From: Vibrio diabolicus
GTDB taxonomy: Bacteria; Pseudomonadota; Gammaproteobacteria; Enterobacterales; Vibrionaceae
Direction of reading: 5' to 3'
DNA: 64,000 bases
Assembly (NCBI GenBank): GCA_001048675.1
Contig: CCKK01000020.1
Coordinates: 806,001-870,000, forward strand
Positions within the stretch are counted from its first letter, which is position 1; each line of letters begins with the position of its first letter. Position numbers and translations under genes: made by a program. Below, in pieces: positions 43,409 to 52,214 of this stretch. A model generated the notes under the pieces. It saw only the letters and a program-made list of their open reading frames with translations. It was not told the DNA's origin and ran no database searches.

Positions 43409-43434
43409 AAAGGTGTCTTTCGGCACCTTTTTTA
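43409..43434 (+). terminator. Terminator of the CSS-EAL gene
   Basis: The stem AAGGTGTC / GGCACCTT (with one G-T pair) is followed by a T run. Confidence 0.82.
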
Positions 43435-43515
43435 TTGCTGAACCTTTTTGGGTTCACTGTTCGATAGAGCACCTGTTGAAGTCTTAGAATTCAAACGGAG
43501 TTTACAGAGAACATG

Positions 43516-43541
43516 AACGCCCGATTTTAGCATCGGGCGTT
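43516..43541 (-). other. Hairpin 3' of the EamA gene
   Basis: A perfect 10-bp stem AACGCCCGAT / ATCGGGCGTT with a 6-nt loop, just beyond the EamA stop on the minus strand. It has no good T tract, so it may be a weak terminator or a 3' stabiliser. Confidence 0.5.
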
Positions 43542-43551
43542 AGGATTTTAC

Positions 43552-44440
43552 TTAGGAAGAAAGGGCGGCTTTTTTGGTTTTTAATGAAGCGATCAATTGA
43601 GGAAGCAATGACATAACAATCATCCCTAGCATCAAGCTGTATTGGAGAGGGGTGAAAGTCTCACCTAATAGCAGCAAACCTGACACAATGCCCGCAACGG
43701 GGTTTGCAATGCCACCAAAAGTAAAGTCAACGACCGACATACGCTGCAATAGCCAAACATACATGCCGTAGCCTAATGCAGTGTTCAGAATGATCACCCA
43801 CAGCAGCCCAAGGGCATTCGTCATTGATAAGTTTTGAACGGCCGTAACGTATGGCTCTGGATTGTTTATTGCCAGCACGCTTGTTGCGACAGACATAATC
43901 ACACCACCCAAAATGAGCTGCCATGTTAATACTGTCCACCAATGCATTTTCGTTCCTAGTGACTTCGTTACGCTACTGCCTACCACAATACACATGATGG
44001 CGGAGATCATCGCCAGCAAGCCCATAGGGTTGAGCGAAATAGAGCTAGGATCAAATAAGAACCAAGCCAAAGCAATCAAAGTCGCTCCGCTTATTGCCTG
44101 TATTGCGCTTGGCTGGCGCTTATAGACTGCCCAGCCAAATAGCATCGCAAAAACGGGACACTGATACCATACCGACACCTGAGATCGCAGAAGGAAGCGT
44201 CAACGCCATGACAAAAATGAGACCAAAGAAGCAAGCGATGTTGATAGTTCCTAAAACAAGCAGCACTTTCCATTCACTCTTTTTCGGGAAAGATGGCTTT
44301 ATTGCGAGGAGCAAAAGACCCGCAGGCAATGCTCTTAGCGCACCAAGTAAAACGGGAGGCCAGTCCGGAAGCGTAAACTGAGTAACAGCATAAGTTGTCC
44401 CCCAAAAAAAAGCCGGGATCATTGCAAGCAAAATATTCAT
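43552..44440 (-). pseudogene. EamA/DMT family transporter, frameshifted
   Basis: Two overlapping frames together make one drug/metabolite transporter. The first (44440 to about 44158) holds helices 1-3, starting MNILLAMIPAFFWGTTYAVTQF with GMVSV at its end. The second (to 43552) continues with PVFAMLFGWAVYKRQPSA and six or seven more helices. One surplus base near 44158 (GTGTCCC in place of GTGCCC on the coding strand) breaks the frame; removing it gives 295 residues, the usual EamA length. It is divergent from a MarR regulator with shared operators, which suggests a regulated export pump. Real inactivation or a sequencing error are both possible. Confidence 0.75.
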
Positions 44441-44445
44441 GTTAA

Positions 44446-44481
44446 ATATCTTTACGTTGAGATAATTAATTGTAAAGATAT
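44446..44481. promoter_or_regulatory. MarR-type operator, wide inverted repeat
   Basis: Perfect 10-bp arms ATATCTTTAC / GTAAAGATAT separated by 16 bp lie between the EamA and marR starts, immediately upstream of the EamA gene. Confidence 0.6.
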
Positions 44482-44499
44482 CGGTAAGGTTACTTTTTG

Positions 44500-44512
44500 T
44501 AAAGTATCTTTA
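44500..44512. promoter_or_regulatory. MarR-type operator, compact palindrome
   Basis: TAAAG-TAT-CTTTA, made of the same half-site as the wide repeat at 44446-44481, 39 nt before the marR start codon; likely autoregulation. Confidence 0.6.
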
Positions 44513-44550
44513 TGTTAAAATAAAAATTAAATGACGTTTGGAGAGAAACC

Positions 44551-45033
44551 ATGGACGCAATTGATAGAGTGGTAGAGCAGTGGGCTAAGGAGAAACCAGA
44601 GCTCGACACTGAACCGATGGCAATTATGGGTCGGCTAATGCGAATTGCTAAGCACATGGAGTGTCGGGTCGCTGACCTACATAAGAAGTACGATCTTAAG
44701 ATGGGTGAATTTGATGTGTTGGCGACACTTCGCCGAGCAGGTTCACCATACTGCCTTACTCCCTCGGCGCTAATTGATTCGATGATGCTCACTTCGGGCG
44801 CGATGACGAACCGATTAGATAAACTCGAGAAGAAAGGCTTTATTACCAGAACACACAGTAAAGAAGATAGACGCAGTGTCACCGTTGAGTTAACCGAAAA
44901 GGGCTTAACCTTAATTGACAAGTTGATCTTAGAGCATGTGGACGTTCAGCAATCGCTGCTACATGGTTTAGAAGGCAATGAGAAAGCGCAGGTTAACCAG
45001 GCGTTAAGGCTACTATTGCCTTTGTTTGAGTAA
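44551..45033 (+). CDS. MarR family transcriptional regulator
   Basis: 160 residues. The winged HTH (about 50-125) contains KMGEFDVLATLRRAGSPYCLTPSALIDSMMLTSGAMTNRLDKLEKKGFITR and the wing HSKEDRRSVTVELTEKG. GGAGAG lies before the ATG. It is divergent from the EamA transporter gene with two operator-like repeats between them, so it probably represses both until an effector binds. The YjbR-like gene follows after 24 nt and may share the transcript. Confidence 0.87.
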   Translation: MDAIDRVVEQWAKEKPELDTEPMAIMGRLMRIAKHMECRVADLHKKYDLKMGEFDVLATLRRAGSPYCLTPSALIDSMMLTSGAMTNRLDKLEKKGFITRTHSKEDRRSVTVELTEKGLTLIDKLILEHVDVQQSLLHGLEGNEKAQVNQALRLLLPLFE

Positions 45034-45057
45034 AAGATACAGGAAGGGTGGGACGGA

Positions 45058-45408
45058 ATGAGAAGCAAAGAGTTAGAAGGTTATTTAAGTACCTTTATGT
45101 GTGCAGAGAGTGATTTCCCATTTGGGCCAGAAGCGCTTGTATACAAAATCAAAGGTAAAATGTTTGCGATTATTGCAGAGAGAAACGGTCGGGAGTATGT
45201 CAGCGTAAAAGTAAAACCAGAAGATGGAGAAGTCTTAACATCGCAGTTTACGGACATCACTCCTGGTTATCACCTAAATAAGCGTCACTGGATAACGGTT
45301 TATTTTAATGGTGATGTGGAAGATGGATTGATTCAGGATTTATGTGAACGCTCTTATACTCTCGTCGTTGCCAAACTACCAAAAGTGCAACGAGCATTGC
45401 TTGGTTAG
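45058..45408 (+). CDS. MmcQ/YjbR family protein
   Basis: 116 residues of the YjbR fold: ESDFPFGPEALVYKIKGKMFAII near 18-40, VSVKVKPED, and the C-terminal YHLNKRHWITVYFNGDV and SYTLVVAKLPK blocks. Members are often annotated as DNA-binding because of the CyaY-like double-wing fold, but the function is unproved. It lies 24 nt after marR. Confidence 0.82.
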   Translation: MRSKELEGYLSTFMCAESDFPFGPEALVYKIKGKMFAIIAERNGREYVSVKVKPEDGEVLTSQFTDITPGYHLNKRHWITVYFNGDVEDGLIQDLCERSYTLVVAKLPKVQRALLG

Positions 45409-45488
45409 TAATAGCTATTACAGAAAAATTCGCACCTTTTCCATCCTCAAGCTATATAAGAATAAGTAGGCGGAAAAGTAGGAATGAT

Positions 45489-45923
45489 ATGCGAGCATTA
45501 TCTGAATGGCTAAAAGAATATGGGGAGAGCCATCAAAACCCCATCAACCAAAAGATTCACACAATCGCAGTTCCGGGTATTTACCTATCTGTGGTCGGTC
45601 TAATTTGGTCAATTCCTCAAATCTCCATCTTGGGTTTCGAGTTTAACTGGGTCTGGATTGCTGTCATACCTGTATGGGTTTTCTATTTTCGTTTGTCTCT
45701 CAGCGTCTTTATGATGATGTTAGGGTATACATTAGCGTGCATCGGCCTGATATGGTCTTTGGAGGTATTGGCGCTGCCCGTACTGCATATTTCGATGCTC
45801 CTATTCGGTGTACTGTGGATCTTGCAGTTCATTGGTCACAAAATAGAAGGGAAGAAACCGTCTTTTTTCGAAGATTTGCAGTTTCTTCTTATTGGTCCAA
45901 TTTGGGTGTTCCGAAAACATTAA
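45489..45923 (+). CDS. DUF962/Mpo1-like membrane protein
   Basis: 144 residues with about four membrane helices. The N-terminal motif LKEYGESHQNPINQKIHTIAVPGIYLSVVGLI contains the conserved Ser-His and His residues of the DUF962 (YGL010w/Mpo1) family, and a second His lies in FIGHKIEGKKPSFFED near 118. Yeast Mpo1 is an iron-dependent dioxygenase in fatty-acid alpha-oxidation; the bacterial activity is not known. Confidence 0.8.
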   Translation: MRALSEWLKEYGESHQNPINQKIHTIAVPGIYLSVVGLIWSIPQISILGFEFNWVWIAVIPVWVFYFRLSLSVFMMMLGYTLACIGLIWSLEVLALPVLHISMLLFGVLWILQFIGHKIEGKKPSFFEDLQFLLIGPIWVFRKH

Positions 45924-46131
45924 CTCACTCCGTGATTAACAAGCTGATATCTCCCTGTATTGCGCGATCATGCTAGCGTCCATAAAGTCGTAAAATGCGC
46001 AGCATGATGTGCAGCTTTCTCATTGCCATGACAAGCATTCGCTTCTAATTCACACTATCATTAGAGTGCAGCTAAAGCCTGTTACTTTGCCTGAATGTTT
46101 GTGGCTAGTGACATTGTCACTTGGGGGATGA

Positions 46132-46443
46132 ATGTACGACCGACAACATAAATATGCCTATTGGCGAGAAGAGCGTAAAAAAGGCAAATGGCATTACATC
46201 ATGAAGTCTTTTTTTATGATTTGTTGCGCACTATTGCTTGGTAAAGTCATTGGTTTATTCATTTTTGGTGAGCTGCACTCCCTGAGTGATATTTTGGAGC
46301 AACTGCCCGCGGATCTTTTTATCATGATGCTAGTGGGCTTCCCGGTTAGTGTTATCGGCTGGTATCACGAGGAGTCGAAGTTTTTCCGAGCGTTACGACG
46401 TAAAGAAAAGCGCTTGAAAATGAAACGAGATAAACAAAGCTAA
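46132..46443 (+). CDS. Hypothetical membrane protein
   Basis: 103 residues, a basic N-terminus (YDRQHKYAYWREERKKGKWHY), two membrane helices (about 23-45 and 60-82) and a strongly basic tail ending RREKRLKMKRDKQS-like. Start ATG after GGGGGATGA. No family recognised. The positive-inside rule predicts both termini in the cytoplasm. Confidence 0.55.
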   Translation: MYDRQHKYAYWREERKKGKWHYIMKSFFMICCALLLGKVIGLFIFGELHSLSDILEQLPADLFIMMLVGFPVSVIGWYHEESKFFRALRRKEKRLKMKRDKQS

Positions 46444-46651
46444 CTCTGCACCGAGCTTTGTGTTATTTACTCGTCTGATTCACATATTTCTTTCAAGTTA
46501 TTCGGTATTTTGCGTTAGGCCTCGTACGCATGTCATTAAACTTATTGCAAAAAACGACATAGTGTATTCTGTTAGCCAATCTTGACAGGAACTCGTATGG
46601 CGAGGTGTTCCAGCAGCCTGAAGCTACTGGGCAGATAGAACGGAGGATATT

Positions 46652-47266
46652 ATGGATAGTGAATCAATGCTTCATAGTCAGCAAATATATTTTTGTAATG
46701 ATGAAGCGTTAGTCGAGCAGCAAACACAGTGTTTAGAAGTTCTTTACGATTACAACCAAACTCGGCCTTCTGAATCTGAAAAGCGTACAGAAATATTACG
46801 ACGTTTGCTCGGCGCTGTTGGTGACAACTGCTATTTTGAGCCGCCGCTTCGGGCGAATTGGGGGAGGCATACATACGTTGGTGATAACGTGTATGCAAAC
46901 TTTAACTTAACCCTAGTCGATGATACGTATATCTACATTGGCAATAGCGTCATGATTGGACCCAATGTGGCACTAGCAACGGCAGGCCACCCGATTGAAC
47001 CGGAGCTCAGAAGAGAAGTTGCGCAATTCAATATCCCTATTCATATTGGTGATAATGTATGGATCGGCGCTAACTCAGTGGTATTGCCTGGCGTCAAGAT
47101 TGGAGAAAACAGCGTAATTGGTGCTGGTAGCGTGGTAACGAAAGATATACCAAGTAATGTTGTTGCGGTAGGGAACCCGTGTCGTGTATTGCGAGAGATA
47201 GGCGAACATGACAAAGAATTCTATTACAAAGAGCGTCAAATCACGCACAACATGTATCAACGATAA
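46652..47266 (+). CDS. Sugar O-acetyltransferase (maltose/galactoside type)
   Basis: 204 residues. The N-terminal Mac domain includes LEVLYDYNQTRPSESEKRTEILRRLLGAVG. A left-handed beta-helix of hexapeptide repeats follows (about 85-185), with the catalytic His in LATAGHPIEPELR near 117, then the IGDNVWIGANSVVLPGVKIGENSVIGAGSVVTKDIPSNVVAVGNPCRVLR signature in continuous repeats. It transfers acetyl from acetyl-CoA to a sugar hydroxyl. CGGAGG precedes the ATG. Closest to Maa/LacA; monocistronic. Confidence 0.88.
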   Translation: MDSESMLHSQQIYFCNDEALVEQQTQCLEVLYDYNQTRPSESEKRTEILRRLLGAVGDNCYFEPPLRANWGRHTYVGDNVYANFNLTLVDDTYIYIGNSVMIGPNVALATAGHPIEPELRREVAQFNIPIHIGDNVWIGANSVVLPGVKIGENSVIGAGSVVTKDIPSNVVAVGNPCRVLREIGEHDKEFYYKERQITHNMYQR

Positions 47267-47310
47267 CAAAGGTAAATGCCCATGGTTTATACGGTGTCAG
47301 TATAGAAAAG

Positions 47311-48402
47311 TTAAAAAACGAAATTTAACATCAGGGTGTAAAGATTGGCGCTGTTATCTTCTGGTATCGATGAAAACGCGCCAGTATCGTTATTGTGGGC
47401 GTTAAACTTTTGCCATTCAGCATTAAGTGACACGTTATAATCTAGGTCGTATCTCACCCCAAACAGATAGCTGTCCCCATTCTTTGTATCACTGCTATTA
47501 AACTGCTGGCCGTAAACTATGTAGGGGGTCAATTTATTCACGTTGTAACCCGTTGTTGCGTACCAAGAGGAGGAAATGTTGCTGGTTTGTCCTTCAGCCA
47601 TTATCACAAGGTTATCAAGCTCATACCTTACTCCTAGAGAAAACTGGTCAATCGTGTTGCCTTTTTCTTTTAGAACCAAGCGGTCAATTAACATGGCTCC
47701 CCCTTCAGGTGTGGATTGCTTGGTATTGGAGAGAACCGTAGTTTGGTCATAATCGCCATGTAGATAAGAAAAGTTCAAACGGTAGGCATTTCCGCTGAGT
47801 GTTAAGTTTATTCCGGCTGTGTTGTCTGATTCGATCTTCAGTTCAGTGTCTTCGTTGAGGGTGACATCACTGCTGTCTTTAAACCCTATAAACGGCATTG
47901 CAGTAAGCATGATTTGCTCATTGAGGTCGTGATTCCAGCGAATGGATAAACCATTGTAAGCGGTGATGCCTAATATGCTGTCATACACTTCATTTGGTGG
48001 TCGAGCTTGGGTAAAAGCGTGACCGACATAATTATACTCAGACATCAAAAACAGCGGCAGCCTCAATCGTCCCCCTCGTATCTCTACATTTTTATAGGTA
48101 TAAGCTAAATATGCCCACTCTAATTGGGGCGAGCTCCAATGATCTTGCGGACGCTTGACTATCTGTGCGGATGCTCGAAATGCCTTGTAAAAGTAATCAA
48201 GCTGCAGGCCGAAGGTTGTGTCACAATCGTAGCAGGCTTCATCATGAATAAAGCGGTTGACGAGAACCGTTGTGGAGTTATCCGACTTAGACCAAGATGT
48301 CGAACCAAAACCACTCAAAGACAGGTGATCTGATAACTCAATGGTGGCTAAGCTCGGAAAGGCGACAACACTCAGTGATAACATGGTCAAATATTTTTTC
48401 AT
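47311..48402 (-). CDS. Outer-membrane beta-barrel protein (porin-like)
   Basis: 363 residues. A signal peptide (KKYLTMLSLSVVAFPSLA) is followed by alternating amphipathic strands throughout and a C-terminal Phe (YTLMLNFVF), the beta-barrel insertion signal. A CYDC pair lies near 57. No specific porin family identified. The ATG lies 1 nt past the stop of the phosphate-binding-like gene, so it is the third gene of an operon with a hybrid histidine kinase. It may supply ligand to the periplasmic protein, which is an inference from linkage. Confidence 0.7.
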   Translation of the reverse strand: MKKYLTMLSLSVVAFPSLATIELSDHLSLSGFGSTSWSKSDNSTTVLVNRFIHDEACYDCDTTFGLQLDYFYKAFRASAQIVKRPQDHWSSPQLEWAYLAYTYKNVEIRGGRLRLPLFLMSEYNYVGHAFTQARPPNEVYDSILGITAYNGLSIRWNHDLNEQIMLTAMPFIGFKDSSDVTLNEDTELKIESDNTAGINLTLSGNAYRLNFSYLHGDYDQTTVLSNTKQSTPEGGAMLIDRLVLKEKGNTIDQFSLGVRYELDNLVIMAEGQTSNISSSWYATTGYNVNKLTPYIVYGQQFNSSDTKNGDSYLFGVRYDLDYNVSLNAEWQKFNAHNNDTGAFSSIPEDNSANLYTLMLNFVF

Positions 48403-48403
48403 A

Positions 48404-48883
48404 TTAATCCTCCGAGCTCACCACACACAAAATACGAGCATTTCCAGGCACGCTCGAAGCAGGGGCATAACCAATCCGATTGGGCTTTTCTTGCATCCAC
48501 GTGATCAGCGCATCAATGCTAGAGTTTGCAATCACTTTGGGTGGCCTCGCTTTGCCTGAAAAAGACAAGCTCGCCCAGTGCGCGTTCATTTGCGCCAAGT
48601 TTTTATTGAGAAGGTAGCGATAGAACTCCGCTCTCTCCGTTGATGTCGCTGGCCAGTCAGATAGCTCAATTCTCTGCCCTTGTAAGAGTTGCGTTTTTCC
48701 TCTGTACAACTTTCGCGCTTTATTGATGGTTAGGGGCGAGAACTCACTATTAAACGAGAAAACGGCGTAGCTCTCTGCAGCAAGTACTTGACTATCTATG
48801 GGTAGAAGGAAAACAACAATGAATAGGTAGCGTTTTATGCAGCGCAAAAGAAAACAGAGGAGAGAAATGTCGCCGCTCATCAT
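48404..48883 (-). CDS. Periplasmic phosphate-binding-like protein (single domain)
   Basis: 159 residues. A hydrophobic leader (RYLFIVVFLLPIDSQVLA) is followed by a mature domain of about 125 residues. SPLTINKARKLYRGKTQLLQGQRIELSDWP, a helical middle and IDALITWMQEKPNRIGYAP resemble half of a PstS-type binding protein. The start codon is 6 nt after the kinase stop and the stop is next to the barrel gene. It probably signals to the kinase rather than feeding an ABC importer, since no importer genes are nearby. Confidence 0.68.
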   Translation of the reverse strand: MMSGDISLLCFLLRCIKRYLFIVVFLLPIDSQVLAAESYAVFSFNSEFSPLTINKARKLYRGKTQLLQGQRIELSDWPATSTERAEFYRYLLNKNLAQMNAHWASLSFSGKARPPKVIANSSIDALITWMQEKPNRIGYAPASSVPGNARILCVVSSED

Positions 48884-48889
48884 CGCTAC

Positions 48890-51800
48890 CTATATCGCAT
48901 TTTCAATCTGGTACAACAGCTTTTCTCTACGAACAGGCTTGGGGACATAAGCGTCCATGCCTGAATCGAAGCAGCGTTGAATGTCATCATCCACAACACT
49001 TGCCGTTAGCGCGATGATGGGAGTCTTAGGAAGACCTTTACTTGCTTCGTAGGCGCGTATTTGTCGCGAGGCTTCGAACCCATCCATGATCGGCATCATG
49101 CAGTCCATCAAAATGATGTCGAACCCACCATCTTTTTGGAACATTTCGACCGCAACCTGTCCGTTTTCGGCCACTTCAAATTGATAACCAGCTTTGGATA
49201 ACAGCAGCGAAGCGACTTTTTGATTTACTCTGTTATCTTCGACGAGCAAAATCCGTTCTGAGCGAATAGGCGTCACGGTCGCTTCTGATTGTTCAGCATG
49301 CGAGGTTTTTTCAGGAGTGTGAGTGGTGTTTGTTGCCAGTCGCTTTTCATCAGAAGCAATATTGGAAATGCGTAGTCCAATGGCTTTATCTAATTTCTCT
49401 TTCAACAAACCCGCTTTAAAAGGTTTGGGCACATAATCATCCATTCCAACATCAAAACACTTTTGAATGTCATCATCGACTACACTTGCTGTTAGCGCGA
49501 TAATTGGGATTCTGATCGTCCGTTTTTCTTTGACTTCAATTTGACGGATCATTTTGGTTGCTTCAAACCCATCCATCACCGGCATCATGCAATCCATTAA
49601 GATTAAGCAGTATTGATTCTGTTGAAACATATCTACGGCTTCTTCTCCGTTTACGGCGATATCAAAGTCGAAGCCCGCTTTTGTGACGTGTAATCCAGCG
49701 ATTTTTTGATTGACGGTGTTGTCGTCGACCACCAAGATTTTTGGGAAAGTCTTAGCATTGGGTGTGGTCGTGTTCTCTTTGTTTACTTGAGGGAAGTTTG
49801 CAGCGCAAGTTTCAAGTGCTTTTACTAAGCGCTGTCCTAAGAGGGGTTGAGTGACCAATGCACTAATGCTGTTACCAAAATCACGTTGGGCGCTATGAAG
49901 GTGTTTAATAAGACAAACTCGAACATTTTGCATGCAAAGTCTTTTCATTTCACCTAGATGTTTGGCTGCGGTATTTGGAGAAGTTTCTACGTTGATAACA
50001 ATGATGCGCTCGTTATCAATCCACGTTGGCAGAGCATCCAGTGTATTTACTGATTGCTGAACATTGATGTGGAAAAAGCTCAACTCGTCACGCAGCTTTT
50101 GCTCCAAAGTAGGGTTGTTGCAAACTATCCATATATCGTTGTGATTAAGGGAGTGATAGCCATTGAACTCTTGAGTCACAATTGGAGCCGTAAGTTCGAA
50201 GAAAAATCGGCTACCTTTGCCTTTCTCGGATTCAAGCTGAATCTCACCGCCCATCAACTCTACCAGCTGCGTGCTAATTGCAAGCCCGAGCCCTGTCCCT
50301 CCAAACTGTCGGGTGGTGGAGTTATCTTCTTGGGCGAAAGGAGCAAATATCTTCTTTTGTTGCTGCTCATCAATACCGATCCCTGAGTCTTTGACTGAAA
50401 ACTCGATACTCGCTTCACCATTTTTGATTTCTCTAGTGATGACAGAGAGTTCAACGCTACCTTGTTCGGTGAACTTTACGGAATTGGACATGAAGTTCAT
50501 CATAATTTGGCGTATACGGTGATCATCCAACATAACGTGATAGGGCGTATTGCGGCTGATGCTGACTTGAACATCGATGCCTTTTTCTTTCGCTTTCGGG
50601 GAAATAATAGAAGCAATATCGTAGATGGATTCACGAACGCAGGTTGAATGAGGGCTGATAAGCAACATACCAGATTCAATTTTAGAGAAGTCCAGAACGT
50701 CATTTATTAAGCTCAACAGTAATTGCGAGGAGGTTTCTATCGTGTCGACATAATCACGTTGTGTCGCCGTTAGCGGCGTGTCTGACAAAACTTCTGAAAT
50801 GCCAATAACGCCGTTTAACGGGGTTCGAATCTCATGAGACATATTCGCCAGAAAGCTACTTTTGGCTTTGCTTGCCTCGATGGCATCATCTTTCGCCTTT
50901 TCAGCATCTTCTTTGGCTTGAGTTAACTTTTGTCTTGACTGCTCACGTTCGTAACTCAGTTTTTTTACCTCTTTAGCAAACTTACTGAGTTCATCTTTCC
51001 CTTTGGTCAACTCTGTCAGTGGTGAGTTTTCATTGTTGTCCTCTTCGTAAGTGTCTCGACTTAGGAATTCGAGGACTAAATTCAAGTTGCCAGTGACCTT
51101 GCGCACTAACCTCAGGGTTAAACTCACGACCAGCAATGTCACGAGGCTCATTAGCGCAATGAAGCCAATGCGGTGCTGTGTTGTTTCACTGATCGTCTTG
51201 GTTATATCCTCAACAAGTTGTCGTTCCATCTGGTCATCAACGTTACGTAATAAACTTAAGCGTTTATAAAGCGCAGACAACCCGTCATCTATTTGAGCGG
51301 GGGTCAACACGCTAAGGTTTGTTGGCTGCAACAAATTGGTTCGAAATGCTTGGCTTTTAACAAACACATTATCGGTAAAGGTTTCGATGAGGAGGTTGAC
51401 TTGCTGCTTATTCGCATTAAGTGTGACAAAACGTTCGAACAGCAGTTGTTGGTTCTGGATTAATGATTGGATACTGGCTTGGATAGCTGGATCGTACATC
51501 TGCCCCTGTTCTGTGGATTCCACTAAGTATTTGCTGAGTCTATGTTCTTCTGTTGACCAAAACATTAACCACTCAAGCTGCATCAATGAGGAGAGGTGAG
51601 TGTTGGTTTCATAACTTACATGGCTGAAGTAGACTCTATCCAAACTCAAAAGAATCTCTTTGAATGTGTCGGCACGCCACTCAGCAGCATCTAACTTATC
51701 TTCTGTATTATTGGACGAGAGCATTGACAGTGTTGCTTCTTCGAAATTCGCGAGCTGATTTAATATATCGGCATTGTCACCAAAAACAGGTGAAGCTGTA

Positions 51801-52069
51801 TCTTGTAAAGTTTGAACGAGTTGGCGGGTTTCTTGAGCGTTATTCGCGACCCTTGGATCGCTCGTCAAATAATACAGTGAGGAAACACGATCTATATATT
51901 GGGAGAAGAGTTGTGCTTTTTGAAGTTCTTGAGCTTGGATAGAGAGGTTTTGTACATGTTTACCCGCCAGAAGCAATAACAATAAGATTGGTAGTAGGAC
52001 CAATCCAAAAAGTTTCTGCTTTACAGAGAGGTTGTTCCAAGCAAATATCCCGACCACACGCGTTTCCAT
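48890..52069 (-). CDS. Hybrid sensor histidine kinase with two receiver domains
   Basis: 1059 residues. TM1 near 18-37 and TM2 near 300-322 bracket a large helical periplasmic sensor. A coiled linker (about 370-405) precedes the HisKA domain with SHEIRTPLNGVIG and phosphorylatable His near 412. The ATPase domain has N and G boxes (IMMNFMSNSVKFTEQG, VKDSGIGID, GGTGLGLAIS, about 510-630). Two receiver domains carry Asp near 826 and near 989, each in ILMDCMMP or similar, with DD acid pairs. There is no HPt or DNA-binding domain, so a separate phosphotransfer protein is needed. First gene of the kinase-binding protein-barrel operon. Confidence 0.88.
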   Translation of the reverse strand: METRVVGIFAWNNLSVKQKLFGLVLLPILLLLLLAGKHVQNLSIQAQELQKAQLFSQYIDRVSSLYYLTSDPRVANNAQETRQLVQTLQDTASPVFGDNADILNQLANFEEATLSMLSSNNTEDKLDAAEWRADTFKEILLSLDRVYFSHVSYETNTHLSSLMQLEWLMFWSTEEHRLSKYLVESTEQGQMYDPAIQASIQSLIQNQQLLFERFVTLNANKQQVNLLIETFTDNVFVKSQAFRTNLLQPTNLSVLTPAQIDDGLSALYKRLSLLRNVDDQMERQLVEDITKTISETTQHRIGFIALMSLVTLLVVSLTLRLVRKVTGNLNLVLEFLSRDTYEEDNNENSPLTELTKGKDELSKFAKEVKKLSYEREQSRQKLTQAKEDAEKAKDDAIEASKAKSSFLANMSHEIRTPLNGVIGISEVLSDTPLTATQRDYVDTIETSSQLLLSLINDVLDFSKIESGMLLISPHSTCVRESIYDIASIISPKAKEKGIDVQVSISRNTPYHVMLDDHRIRQIMMNFMSNSVKFTEQGSVELSVITREIKNGEASIEFSVKDSGIGIDEQQQKKIFAPFAQEDNSTTRQFGGTGLGLAISTQLVELMGGEIQLESEKGKGSRFFFELTAPIVTQEFNGYHSLNHNDIWIVCNNPTLEQKLRDELSFFHINVQQSVNTLDALPTWIDNERIIVINVETSPNTAAKHLGEMKRLCMQNVRVCLIKHLHSAQRDFGNSISALVTQPLLGQRLVKALETCAANFPQVNKENTTTPNAKTFPKILVVDDNTVNQKIAGLHVTKAGFDFDIAVNGEEAVDMFQQNQYCLILMDCMMPVMDGFEATKMIRQIEVKEKRTIRIPIIALTASVVDDDIQKCFDVGMDDYVPKPFKAGLLKEKLDKAIGLRISNIASDEKRLATNTTHTPEKTSHAEQSEATVTPIRSERILLVEDNRVNQKVASLLLSKAGYQFEVAENGQVAVEMFQKDGGFDIILMDCMMPIMDGFEASRQIRAYEASKGLPKTPIIALTASVVDDDIQRCFDSGMDAYVPKPVRREKLLYQIENAI

Positions 52070-52214
52070 ATCCAAAGAGTTGATATGAAAAGTGTAGTGT
52101 ACCTATCTCAAATGTTAGATTTTAAGAGGAAATTCATACTTGCGAGATGGCGAAGTGTGACCGATATTGCAGAACGAATCCCCTTTAATTCAATGAACGC
52201 GATAAATCATTCAG

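Noticed and set aside
42965..43426. 153-codon minus-strand frame antisense to the EAL domain
   Set aside because: It is the shadow of a strongly conserved coding region and shows no ribosome site or domain.
46505..46530. GCGTTAGGC sequence resembling an integron attC core
   Set aside because: No paired core site or cassette structure nearby, and the flanking genes are ordinary chromosomal genes.
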